This document shows positions 12,079 to 23,628 of a stretch of DNA of 59,487 bases, piece after piece. The first letter of the stretch is position 1. Each line of letters opens with the position of its first letter. Source of the stretch: Rhizophagus sp. LPA8_4_AMF (lineage: Eukaryota > Glomeromycota > Glomeromycetes > Glomerales > Glomeraceae); NCBI GenBank assembly GCA_021464525.1, contig JADRCO010000065.1, forward strand, positions 1-59,487, in the 5' to 3' direction. The position numbers were made by a program, and so were the translations under genes. The notes beneath the pieces were generated by a model. The model saw nothing but the letters and a program-made list of their open reading frames with translations. It made no database searches and was not told the origin of the DNA.

Positions 12079-13621
12079 TAAAATCCGGAAGGCTTCCATT
12101 TATAACGATGGTTAAAATACAAGGATTTATTTGATATATTTATATAAATATTAGACAATAATTTTTATTATCATTCAACTTACATATTTTATTCATTATC
12201 ATCATTTATTTATTAGTAAATTATTTAATAAAAATACAGTATATTCTTCGAATAAAAATAAAATAAATTATTCTTCTTTAACACACATATTTCAAAATAT
12301 TCACATATTATTCTGTTAGTTAGATAAACAAATAAACAAACCGTTTTGTAATTTGTAATTATAATCTATATACAGTGTAGTGACCATCCTTACATAGTAC
12401 GCAGTATTATTTGTGAGGCGCAGTTTTATAATTATTTTAAGTGTTACAATTTTAAAATATGTTACTGCGTCCGAGATGACACTTTAGGACTTAAAATTTT
12501 TTCATCATTTATTTTGTATTACTAACTCGGGAAAATCATTAATAAAATTTAATTGGTTTAGCTTTTGTACACAATTGACTGCAGGTAATACTGTGGGGAT
12601 TGTCCCCTACAACCAGTACGTTCATCAAAAAAAGATTGGTAAGTTATCATGCGATTGCCAATCATTCGATTTTTAGGTTTTAGTATAGTATGTTCTACAG
12701 CAGTGATGTGCTCTTGGAAGCACTATTGGAAGCAATCTTTGGAAATATTGGAAGCAAATAAAACCATTTGGATTAACCAATTTTTATACTATTGAAAGGT
12801 ATCACTGTTCTACAGTATGATTCTGTGTTACGTGTGTTACGTTACATACATTACGTGATTTTTTTTCCTTCTTTAATGCATGATCGACATCAACGAAATA
12901 ACGGTAATAATATTCGCCTATTTTATTATAATCTGAAGGTGAATATATTCGGGCATTTCTTCTCTCCAGCATCATACATTTCATTCGCTACCTCTATCAT
13001 TTCTGCAAATTGTAACACGTACGCATCTTGTATAATAAATAATACATTAAATAATTTGTTTGCAGTGCTTTGGCTTTGGAAAAATTTTTACTATTATACA
13101 CGAGCAAAAAAGTTTACCTACTAACTGTCCGTTTAAACTGCCAAGAATTGTCTGGGGATCACTAGTCTTATGAACCCGTCAATTATGATGCCGCTGGAAT
13201 TAACGATTGGGAATGGTAAGCGGAGCTAGTCCATAATAAAATCTAAATGAGAAATATAATCAGAAATATTTATCTTTCACTACTATTTTTGACGAAACGC
13301 CCGTAAAATGAAATGGGGGCAAAAGATATTGTTCATGGTAACGGATTTTCAGCAGAATGTCCATTCAGCGATATCCCTTGAATGTCCATTCGGCGATATC
13401 CTTTCGATAAAATAGCTTCGGCGAAATGGTTTCGGCGGATACCGGGGTTACACTTTGCGGTATTTATATTTCTTTTATCATTAGTATATGGTAAACACCT
13501 TTTTTATGTAATAATTTATTGTGTAATATATAATATTTATTTAAAAATGTGATTCTATATATATTTATAACATTTATTTGTCTATCTATATAACTATATA
13601 ACATGAAACCTCCGGGGTTAA
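12079..13621. other. Intergenic between B and C
   Basis: No gene recognised; short overlapping open frames at 12790-13124 have no motif. Near 12715-12760 the phrase TTGGAAGCA recurs irregularly. The tandem 25-mer at 13355-13404 sits in a less AT-rich patch of CGGCGAAAT-type words. Confidence 0.55.
13355..13404. repeat. Two-copy tandem 25-mer
   Basis: GAATGTCCATTCAGCGATAT (first copy, 13355-13379) is followed directly by GAATGTCCATTCGGCGATAT (13380-13404), with only a few differences over the 25-bp unit. Further GGCGAAAT and GGCGGATA words follow. Probably part of a degenerate dispersed element. Confidence 0.75.
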
Positions 13622-14410
13622 CTACTTAAAATATTTATATGGAAATTCAAGTTTATGTTGTTCACTAGCCACCCAACATAAGATTTCTATTCGACTTGCA
13701 TTAGAAGGAAGAGAAGGAATATTTTCTTCATCTTTATTTTTAAAAAGTGACAAATTGTCATCTTTTGTTAAATTTTCGTATTTAAAAGTAATAATAGGTT
13801 CATAATTAACTTCCTTATATTGTTTTGAAAGACTTCTTTTTCTCAAGTGCCAAAAATTTTTGAGAGTATTTTCAGAACGTAATTTTTCAAATTTACTTTC
13901 AACTTCTTTAATTAAGTCTTTCCAATGAATTATACCGTCCGAAGTTCGATTATTTTCAACCCATTGAACGATGAACGATTTTTCGTCATCTTCAAGAGGC
14001 ATGGTACAAACTAAAAAAAATTTAAATCAAATTACAATAAATTCAAATTACAATAAAGAAAAAAGAGAATTTTAACATTTTTTACTTACGACATGGATTG
14101 AGCTTACTTATCCAACTAAAATTATAATAAAATCAAAATGAATTTTAAGGAAAAAAAAAATTCCAAATTATTTATAATAAAATTATTAATTATCTTACCG
14201 ATAACGAATTTGCTTTGAACTATATTTTGGAATCTTTTCATGAATTTTCATATAGGGATTTGGAAGATGTCCCCACTTTTTCATATATTCGCTAATAGTA
14301 TTATCAGTCTAAAAGAAAAAGAATTTATTTATTAAAGAGTAAGAATAGTTAAAATAGTTATGTTAATTACAACATACATCTTTGGTGAATCGCTGGCCTT
14401 TTATTTTCAT
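13622..14410 (-). CDS. Myb/SANT-like protein C
   Basis: Exons 14410-14378, 14308-14199, 14115-14090 and 14010-13622 join in phases 0, 2 and 1 to give 185 residues. The start exon encodes MKIKGQRFTKD. Exon 2 encodes repeat 1 (TDNTISEYMKKWGHLPNPY...IPKYSSKQIRYR). The 26-nt exon encodes WISKLNPC. The last exon encodes repeat 2 (MPLEDDEKSFIVQWVENN, IIHWKDLI, FEKLRSENTLKNFWHLRKR), an acidic stretch and the C-terminal motif SRIEILC. The spacing of aromatic and hydrophobic residues fits two tandem Myb/SANT-type helical repeats. Cellular role is unknown. Confidence 0.85.
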
Positions 14411-14887
14411 TTTTAAGAAATATTAATTGAGAAATAATGGGCAGTTAAACATCTACCAAAGCTATATTTATATCTTTCTTTCGAGCATACAGTTTTTTGA
14501 AGCTGCATGTTGTTCCGCCACATGAAAATGAAATACAATCAAATTTACAATTTATTGTTCATTTTTTTTTATTTCTTTATTTAGACCTCTTTGCCACGTG
14601 TTACAATTATCGTATTTTTTTTTTTAACAGTAATGGTACGGAATTAGAAATCCGATTTTGTTAATTGTCTGTCGATCAACCATTCATAAATACATTATGG
14701 TTAGTATGGTTAGTACATTGCATACGGTAACTCGGATGAACATTTCCATTGTCAACCATCAGAGCCATAATTGGTTATGTTATATAAATTACTTTTATCA
14801 TTTATATATAAAAATAAATACATTTTATTATAAATGACGTTTAAAATAAAATAAATAAATAAATTGAATTGATTACAAATTATAAAT
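14411..14887. other. Intergenic between D and C
   Basis: A 477-bp spacer between the 3' end of D and the 5' end of C. It is mostly A/T runs, and nothing else is recognisable. Confidence 0.5.
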
Positions 14888-15769
14888 TCAAAGCACATTA
14901 TCATTTAATAGGAATTGAATTGAATGCTTGGTAAAAGGCTTGGTATCTTCACATTCATCGAATCCCATTTCATCTTCATTTTCACTTTTACATATTTTAT
15001 ATTCAATTTTATCTTCATCCTTATTTTCTTTATCAACTTCTTCAGAAATATTGAATTGCGCTTTGTCTTTATTAACCTGTTTTTTTCTGGTATTCCAAAT
15101 ATTTTTGAGACTATTTCGAGACCGAAATTTTCCAAATTCCGTTTCCACCTTAGGCTGTAAAAGTCTCCATTGAATATTACCATCATTAGTTTCTTGATAT
15201 TTCTCGCCCCATTTGTAAATATATTCTTTCTCTTCCTGAGAGAAAGGTTCATGATTAACTAAAAAGGATCAGAGTGAATAAAAGAAATTATTTTATTATT
15301 TGTAAAAAAAAAGGAAGAGAAACAATGGAATTTTTTAATGCTTACGTCGTGGATCAAGTATATTCCAATAACTAATAATATTCAATAACGAAAATATATA
15401 TTTAATAACGAAATATATATTTGAATATATAAGTTACTTTTTATATTAAAAAAAAACAATATTGATACTAATAAAATGGGACGTTAACTTACTAATCACA
15501 GATTGCTTTTGAATTATACCGATTTTTTAATTTTTTAGACAATTCAACAAAGGGATTTTTAGGAATTTTTCCTCTTTTTTTCCATTCTTCCATATAATCT
15601 AATATAATTTTCTTATTCTATAATAATATTAAATAAATTATAAATTTATTTTTATAAATAATGTATGGATTAATTAAAAATTACGTACATTTTCATCTAT
15701 CGTTTTAAATATTTTATTACTCTTTCTCTTTATCTTTTCTTTCAACGCCTTTTTTTGCCATTTTTCCAT
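14888..15769 (-). CDS. Myb/SANT-like protein D
   Basis: Exons 15769-15689, 15617-15493, 15371-15346 and 15258-14888 join in phases 0, 2 and 1 to give 200 residues. The start exon is strongly basic (KKALKEKIKRKSNK). Repeat 1 is IILDYMEEWKKRGKIPKNPF...KAICDY. The 26-nt exon encodes YWNILDPR. Repeat 2 is HEPFSQEEKEYIYKWGEKYQ, then IQWRLLQ and KFRSRNSLKNIWNTRKKQ. The C-terminal third is Glu/Asp-rich and lacks the EILC motif of several relatives. It is the sister of gene B by shared linker and motifs, although the two lie on opposite strands. Confidence 0.85.
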
Positions 15770-18135
15770 TTTTGTTATTACTTATATTTTATTTTCCTTT
15801 TTAAATAAATAATCTGATATAAGCAGAAAAATGATGTTTCAAATAATTAAATGAATTAATTGAATAATGTAAAATAACAAGAGAATTCTTTAATAATTTC
15901 TTTTTTTATGAAATAAGGAAGCAAGAAATGATTTCAATTTATATTTAAATTTATATTATAATTATATTATTTATTCTGTCTTTTTCATAGGGTTTCTTTT
16001 TTTAATACAAGGAATATTACTTCCGTCGATGACGTTAAAAAAGATTTTTTTAACCTTCATTTGATTGTTAGAAAATCGTCCTCCTTTTTGAAAAAAAAAA
16101 AAGATAAATGATCGGCATATGATTGGTGGGATTATATCTAAAATTATTTTATTTGTTAAAATACCTATGTTTGGTTTTTTTTTCAAATTTCAAACTTAAA
16201 TTTTGCGAAAAAAAGAATTTCCGTTATAAGAATTTCATCAAAGAATTTCGTAATTTCATTAAAGAATTTCTATTTTATTTAATATTAGTAATCATTATTT
16301 ATTATTTTAACCAAATTTGACCGTTTCTTTATTTCCTATTACAAAGCATATTTTCGAAAATCAATAATCCATTTTTTCCTATTCTAAAAAAGGTCAAATT
16401 TTATTATTGATCCTTTATTCAAGTAAAAACAAGTTGTTCTTATTCAGATTCGTTTTACATAATTCGAAATTTCTCCATTATTTTAAAATGTTCTTCAGAT
16501 TTCTAGAATATTATAGTAACTTCCACTAATATTATTAAAATTATCATGCATATCTGTTGACGCCTAATGATTGGCTTTATACATACTTGCACAGCCCCTT
16601 TTTATGGCATTTAACAAAAGCCTACCGTTTTAATAATCAGCAATGATCATCATGCATTGATCGGGATTTTAACTCCGCTTATAAAGTACTGTACACTTAA
16701 TAACGGACGTTTATAATAATACTTATTTTGGAAAAAATAATATTATAATAAAAAAAAATTTTTTTAGCTTTTATCAGTTATACATTGCTTATTTTAGAGC
16801 AATATAATCATTAGGAGAAAAAAAATAAATAAAAAAAAAAAACATAAATAAAGTTAATCCAATCCAATTAATGTAATGTAGTAAATATGTACTAGTGGAT
16901 TGTATTATATTCTTCGAAGTACTACTTAGAATGAATGTTTGAAATTTGGTAGAAATTTAAATTAATTTTCAGCCCAATGCGCTTGCTTATTATTATAAAG
17001 AAAGACAATGATATAGTTGATTTACTGTCGTGTGGCAATATGACTTTCGCCACTTTATTTTATTTGTAACACAACAAAACAATTAGGCACAATGAATACA
17101 GTCAAATGTTTACATAACTGATTGTACTTTACTGTTTAAGATAGATAATTATTTTATAACAAATAAAATATTCAATTGTTAAAATAATAATGAAATAACT
17201 AATAGGTGTTCTAATTTTTGTATAACAAAAAAAAAAGGAGAAAACTCAAAAGGTAAATAACAGTCGTAAAAAATATTTCGTGCGCCATGATTATCCTACA
17301 ACGAACTTTGGCTTCAAATACAATGAATGTCGATACCCTAACCCACAATATTTCACTTTTTAAAATATTATATTTAAAATAATTCTTAAATATATTTATT
17401 GTGGTGTTATTTCATTAAATGAGCGAGAAATGTTAGAAATTTTAAATGTATCGGCGTTGACAAATTTGAAAATAAAGTCGAATGGAAAATTTAGTCTCTC
17501 TCATTTGTAGTTTACCAGTTGAAAAGGAGTCCGTTATTATAACGATTGCTTAATTCCGGCCAAAATTAAAAAAAATCACGTGACACCGGCGATTCAATAG
17601 TGCGTATTTGAGGATTTAGCTAGGAATTTTTTTTTTCACTTTTCGAAATATTATCGCCACGAAAGCTTCTTAACCTGAAAACAACATAACTTTGTTGCAG
17701 TGAAATAGAAAAGGTATGAAGTGTGCTACATAAAGCGTGACTTTTTTGCGATATTGTGATTGGCTATGGATTTCATCACATGATTTAATACGCCAAAAAT
17801 ACCATTCATTACTTTCAGTCCTATATTTATTTATAATACATTTTTCGAAAAAAAAATGTGGACCAGGGCCATTTTTATATTATACAGTTCATTATACATG
17901 ATAACCCGAAATTTCTTCTTTCTACCAGTGATTGTAAATTTCTGCATTATTTTGCCATTATGAGAAAGAAGAAATCAATAATATTGTGCCGACATAGCCG
18001 GTTCCTCCTCTAAAACTAGCAGACTTTACTTACCAATAACAAAGTTAGGATGTCTACTTGAGTTGGTTATCAAGTGAACAAGTAATTAAAAAATATATAT
18101 ATAAAGAGCAAGTATTATTAAGTATTATTATTCAA

Positions 18136-18348
18136 TGATCAAAAGCCAACAATTATTAGGATTAAAGCACGTAATGATAAATATTCTCAGCATAGGGGTA
18201 TTTGGCGAAATTAATGGTAAAAGGCATTCCCTTATTTCTCTTTACTAAACACTGTAGGCCTCATCAAATATTATCATGTTTGTGTATTAACCTCAGAGGT
18301 ACTACCCGTGTATTCTATAATTTGAAGACAACCAGGCATGAACAGATA
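18136..18348. repeat. Dispersed repeat, copy 1 (inverted to window end)
   Basis: Its reverse complement matches 59237-59462. Shared blocks include CATGCCTGGTTGTC, CACGGGTAGTACCT, GATGAGGCCTACAG, TTTACCATTAATTTCGCC and CCCCTATGCTGAG. Sequence differences and small indels indicate an old family. No coding function is apparent. Confidence 0.8.
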
Positions 18349-18546
18349 AAATCTCCCAAAAAAGGTTTCAAAGTTGGTTCAATTAATGGCAGTAAATATT
18401 ATAATATAGATCCTAAATTTTAAAACCCATTTATTTTTTTTAGTTAATTGTGTTTTATATTGTTAACGCTAGCCTTGACGAATACAAAAGCTTGCCAGAA
18501 AACAATGGTTAAAAAGAGTTCGTTTGATAATACAAGTGTTTCTCGG

Positions 18547-18640
18547 TTTCTTAGGATTTTCCACCTACCAAAACACAAATATTTCCTCGGTTCTTGGACT
18601 CCGACCAATTTCCACCTACCAAACACGAAATGTTTCTCAT
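18547..18640. repeat. Imperfect two-copy minisatellite
   Basis: TTTCCACCTACCAAAACACA recurs as TTTCCACCTACCAAACACGA about 50 bp later. Both are followed by AAAT.TTTC and TC.GGTTCTT-like words. The minus-strand frame reads a repeated FGRWK peptide, but nothing supports a real gene. Confidence 0.55.
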
Positions 18641-19046
18641 TTCTCGAGTTCTTTTCCGCATATTGAGACACAAAAAAAATGTCACTCAGCTTCTCAGAGC
18701 TTCTCAGAGAGTAAAACCGCATCCTTCAGCTTCTCAAAGAATGAAAACTTGCAATCTAAAGGTACTATCTTTCACACACCCACATTACAGAACGAAGGGG
18801 TAAATAAATTTTTACGAAGGGTAAAGGTATTTATAAATTTTCTTATGAAGGGGAAGGTAGAAGTATTTATGTAAATTTTTTTTTTGAGAGTACGTTGAAT
18901 GATATTTTTATTTAATAGTCAGATTAATACAGTAAGTCTATTCTTTATTATTAATTTTATTATTAATCGCGTAAATTTACACAAAAGTATTATTGTGACA
19001 GTCACACAAGGTCATGTTATTATAATGTATATACATAAATTAAATA

Positions 19047-22000
19047 TACAGTCAGACCTCTTCCATGTCCCGTTTCACAATTAATAAAAAAACCTCATTG
19101 TGCCGATATTATATTTAGTTTCATGATGTAACAATTGTAACATGTACCGATAATTTTCTTTTCCCAAATTAAAGTCTATTATATGTAATGTAAATAGATA
19201 GATATTACAAAAAAATTTTTTTTTTCTAGGTTTCATCATTTTATGAAATTCTTGATTGTTGGGTTTCAAGGTGTTGTAAAATCATAATAGTTTCTGGAGA
19301 TGCTACTTATGTATTTTAATTTAGTAGCTTTATACTCGTTCAAAAAAAAAAATATATATATATATTTTAAAATTTTTTTTATTTATATTTTAATTTTAAA
19401 ATCACTTTTGTAAATCTCTTCCTTGTTTAGTCAGTACCGGGTTTCAAGAAACATTAATTGCCAAAAAATGCCTCAAAAAATTGGACCTGCCGCCGCAAAT
19501 TACGACAGATGACCTGCCGTTTTTATAGCACTGCAAAATCATGTGCACCTGCCACAAAAATGGCATCCTTTTACAATACTCACAATTAGTAATTTATCTT
19601 CTCATTTCATAAAAAAAAAAATTCTGGTATGAAATAGGCAAGTAGCAGTACATTTCCCACACTTAGTCAACCGTATGACCGAAAAATTGCGTAACAGTAA
19701 TTCACCTTTTTTTAATAAATACTCATTATGATAAATACTTATCTCATTTCTTTTGCATAAATTTTTTAAGTACCTATATCGTCATTATGAGCCACTGATC
19801 AAGAGTCTATTATTAATCATGATGAATTCAGAAAGGTTTTTACAAGTATATTTATACCCTCAAATTTCTCTTTAAAAAAATACTCAAAAAATACTCAAAA
19901 TTCATTTTATCACTTTACAGAATTCCCAAATGATGGTATCATTAAATTGTATATTTTTAGGAGGTATTTTTCCTTGTGACGCTTTTACGGTTGACGTTTG
20001 TGAAAAAAACGATATTAATAAGGGAGTAGTCACCTTTAAAAGTCTCAAATTTGGACACCTCAAGTATCTTATTTGGGATAAGAAAAAAGAAATGTTACAT
20101 TACCTCAGTGATCCTGACCTTATGAAACTTTGGAAGGTTGACATCTCTTTCGGTGAAAAGCTTAAAGATATTACTGAAGAACAAATTAAGAATGTAGGTG
20201 AAGAGTTGCATGCTATCAGTTATTTTCAGAATATTTTTAAAAGTCAAGATGTAGCTGATAAATTTCTCATCATCATACAAGTGCCCGCTGCTCCTGGTAA
20301 GTGTCTCCCAATTTTTATCTCTTGAACAAGAAATTTGCAGTTCATTACTTCACTGCTGAGACATGTTTTGCTGACTCATTTTGTAAATTTCTTTTTTTGT
20401 TGTTAGTGAAAACAGGTAGGAATGTGTGAAAGTGTTGTTACATTACGGTAGAATTTGATTTTAATCACACTTGTTTCCCCTTGACATCAGTTGAGGATAT
20501 CATCAAGTTTGTTCTGAAGGATTCCACATCCTTAACCTCACAAACACATACCTTAGGATCCGATACCCTTGATACTGATATCTCACAATTTATTTGGCAC
20601 GATATGCCACTAAAAGATCGAAATCTCTCTAAAATAGCTGCGATTGTTAGAGATAATGTGATGATGAATTCGAAAGCGCTGAAATCTCCATACAGCTATG
20701 GCAAGTCAGAATTCAACATCCTGGTTTGTGGAGGAGCACCTGGGATAGGTATGGATTTTTTTTTGGATGTTCCAAATATTTTATGCATGTTTTTTGTCTA
20801 TCTCTAAAATATCGCATGTAGGTAAAACTCGGCTTGGTAAAGAGCTTTTCAATAATATCCAAACCAACAAGAAGACGCTTTTTGAAGATGCTAAGCATTT
20901 TGAACATTTTGACCAACTTGTGTACATTCACCTGGACTTTGGGAACAGCATCAGACTTGACAAAAAAGATTACCTTCTAGAAAATGAAAAGATTATTTGC
21001 TTGCGGATTCTCTATAAGTACTTCATCATGGAGAAATATGAATTAAGTTTTGAGTTCTTCCGGGAGCGTGCTTTGCCTTACATCAAAATTCTCAATTTCC
21101 AAAACGTCTTTGCAAGTATTCGAAAAAGTTTGTCTCTCAAAGGCACTCAGAGACTTTTTGTATTTCTTCATATCGATGAATTTCAACTGATCTTTAAATG
21201 GGATGAGGGCCGAAAGGAGAAATTATTTAAGTATATAATTAAAGTTCTAGCACCAGAATACATGTTTGGTAATGGAAGTAATCTCACTTTTGTTCAAGAA
21301 TTTCTTTCGGGAACAGCACGGCAAGCTGCTATCAAAGAAAAGGAAGCGTCATGGATTTCATTAGAATCTATAAGGTGTCCAATGTTATCAACTAAATCTA
21401 TGATCCAGATCGTGGATTTTTATGCAGAGAAATATGGTGCAGTAAAAATCAATGACGAGTATATTTGGAAACTTTGTAACCCATTTCTTCAAATTATACA
21501 GGACACTGGAGGACTACCTCGTGCATTACAATTTATGCTCGATATCTGCTTTAATAAATTAAACAATAATGGTAAAGAATTCTTTCAAGATATCTCTAGT
21601 CAAAATTTTGGCGAAATCTTTAAGCAAACTACTAAAACGCTTGAGGAAAAATATGGCATATACAAAAGTGTAAGAGAAAATGAACGTCTATCCCTGGAAC
21701 TCTTGTATTGCTGCATGACGGAAAAGCCTGTTAAGCCTGAGGATTGCCTGGACCCAAAAGATGAAACTCGTACCATTCAAAGACTTGAGACAGATACACA
21801 TATTATTCTCAAAGAAAGTGATGCTGGTCCCTATTATTATATTGTAATGCCATTCTTCTTTATTGTTCTTTATAATCATATCCTAAAAATCGTTCCAAAT
21901 GAACTTGAAGGAATATTTAATGGTAACTACTCTATGCATTGGCAAGACTGGGAGCTATTTGTTGCAAATTATGAGGCATTTATTAACAACATGCTCATTG

Positions 22001-23628
22001 TACGTGAAAATAAAAGTGAGACAACTCTTAGGGAACTGTATCGTGGTGCATATGGAAAAGATTCTACTTTAAACAAAACTGTGAAGCTCAAAGTATTCCA
22101 GTCCTTAGAGCAGTTTCCATGTCTTAATTTATCAGACAAACATGACAACAAACAAGAAAGAAATGTCATGGTTGTTAATGGCAAAGGGGCTCCATTTGGA
22201 GATTCGTTTGTTCACTTTGTTGCTAGGGAAATACTTTGTGATTCTGAAATTTCTAATGCTCTAATGATTGTGCAAAACAAGTGGGACTACAATGGAAAGG
22301 AACTCACGAAACTCGAGGTTATAAAAGAATGCATAAAGAATCTGAAGAACCTTGTGGAAAAATCTGAATCCATAATAAATTCTTACCCCGATCCTTGTTG
22401 TATCATGATCCTCATTACTATGCGAAGGTGTGACTTTGATTATGACCAGTTACCAGAAGATGTTCTGGTTATCGACCAAACCAACTTCAAGGAATACTTT
22501 GGACCCATTTTTTCATCACGTGCTGCATTTTATCTTGCCAGAGATATCAATCCTAATTTCTCAGAACTGACAAAAATTAAAAATATTGTTCCTGATGTTG
22601 GAACTATTACCGCTGGTAGAATTATTGATAAACGGCCATACCTTAATTTAGAAGATTTCTCAGAAAAACATAAACATATCAAGCGTCAAAAGCTTGATAA
22701 AGCTAATATAAAGTTAGAATTTTTTCCTTTTAATATATAAAATTGTTAGAGCTTTTTGCAAGTATGTTTTAAAAGAAGAATAGAAGAATAGAAGCATATA
22801 CATTTTCAACCACTTTATGCTTTAATAAATTTTGGATCTTTAAAATTTTCAATATTGTTAAAATCAGAAGCCCATAATTATATTAATTTTTTGATGTATT
22901 TGTTTTTAATTATCCCTTTATTTGTAAAGCAGGCATATTTGCCTGCTAGTGTTTTTGAACTTAAATAATTATATAATGAGTGTATTAAGTATAGCAAAAA
23001 TTGTTATAATGTTACTATAAGCTTTTATTTGTTAATGTATCAAGTTTGGCAGCAAAATTTGACGAACTTAAATTTTCATGTAATAAGTAAACACAAAACT
23101 GATAAAATGATAGTGTGATACATTTCTATTGGTTTATTTTATAGGATTACATAAGAATTTTGAAATAATATTATGGGTCAAATTCTGACAATTTTAATAA
23201 GTAACCATAGTAAAAATATGAAAATTCAGATTAATTTTGATGGAATTTTTATGGATTTTGTAAAATTCCATGGAAATCCATAAAAATTTCATGTAATATG
23301 ACAAAAAAAATTTTGCTGCTTATACTGCAATTAATAAAGTACAATAAAATAAGGTACACAATATAAATAAATGAAAATTTTAAAATTTTAGATATAGGTG
23401 ACAGCCACCATAGATCAGTTGCAAATGCCCCTTTATAATTCACATAGTAAGATGTACCGGTATTTTAGGTTACACTGATATTAATTCGGGCCAACACTAT
23501 AAATTTGGCCTGAATTAACATAAAGATTTCATCCAAATCACATGACATGAGATTTAAGGTTGCATAATGCTGGCAAGAATTGGATTTTTTGGTCCGCATT
23601 ATGATTCACTGATAGAGGTCCGACTGTA
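19047..23628. mobile_element. Candidate DNA-transposon-like interval enclosing the crinkler gene
   Basis: The left end at 19047 reads TACAGTCAGACCTCT. The reverse complement from 23628 reads TACAGTCGGACCTCT, so 14 of 15 bases match; beyond this the ends diverge. Both ends are preceded by TA. The sequence resembles the TACAGTC termini typical of pogo/Tigger-like elements and of two smaller elements at 25473 and 37033. The gene sits nearly centrally, with about 880 bp on each side. No transposase is present. The ends may instead belong to two unrelated, decayed copies. Confidence 0.3.
19930..22740 (+). CDS. Crinkler-type protein with P-loop NTPase domain
   Basis: Exons 19930-20296, 20491-20748 and 20822-22740 join in frame to give 847 residues. 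Residues 1 to about 120 resemble the ubiquitin-like N-terminal header of crinkler (CRN) proteins: LNCIFLGG, a lysine-rich middle and the hallmark LMKLWKVDI. The Walker A motif GAPGIGKT (204-211) is completed only by splicing exon 2 to exon 3. The Walker B candidate is LFVFLHIDE, acidic pair at 327-328. The last 55 residues look like a helix-hairpin-helix, with IVPDVGTITAGRIIDKRPY. Crinklers are known as effector-like proteins in oomycetes and some fungi; here an intracellular ATPase role is equally possible. There is no signal peptide. Codon use is visibly less AT-biased than the surroundings. A 9-nt exon at 20407-20415 could add three residues in frame. Confidence 0.82.

Larger units (their letters stand above)
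15770..19929. other. Intergenic, AT-rich, with repeats
   Basis: No gene recognised in 4.2 kb. It contains a dispersed-repeat copy (18136-18348), an imperfect minisatellite (18547-18640), CTTCTCAGAG-type tandem words near 18690-18735 and one possible transposon terminus at 19047. Near 17550 an AATTCCGGCC word resembles words at 44200 and 46030. Confidence 0.5.

Noticed and set aside
14905..15252. Long frames overlapping gene D in other frames and on the plus strand
   Set aside because: Shadow frames of gene D. Only the D reading matches its relatives and spliced exons.
18444..18874. Overlapping frames of 70-116 codons on both strands
   Set aside because: They arise from the imperfect minisatellite and CTTCTCAGAG words. 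The repeated FGRWK peptide follows from DNA repetition.
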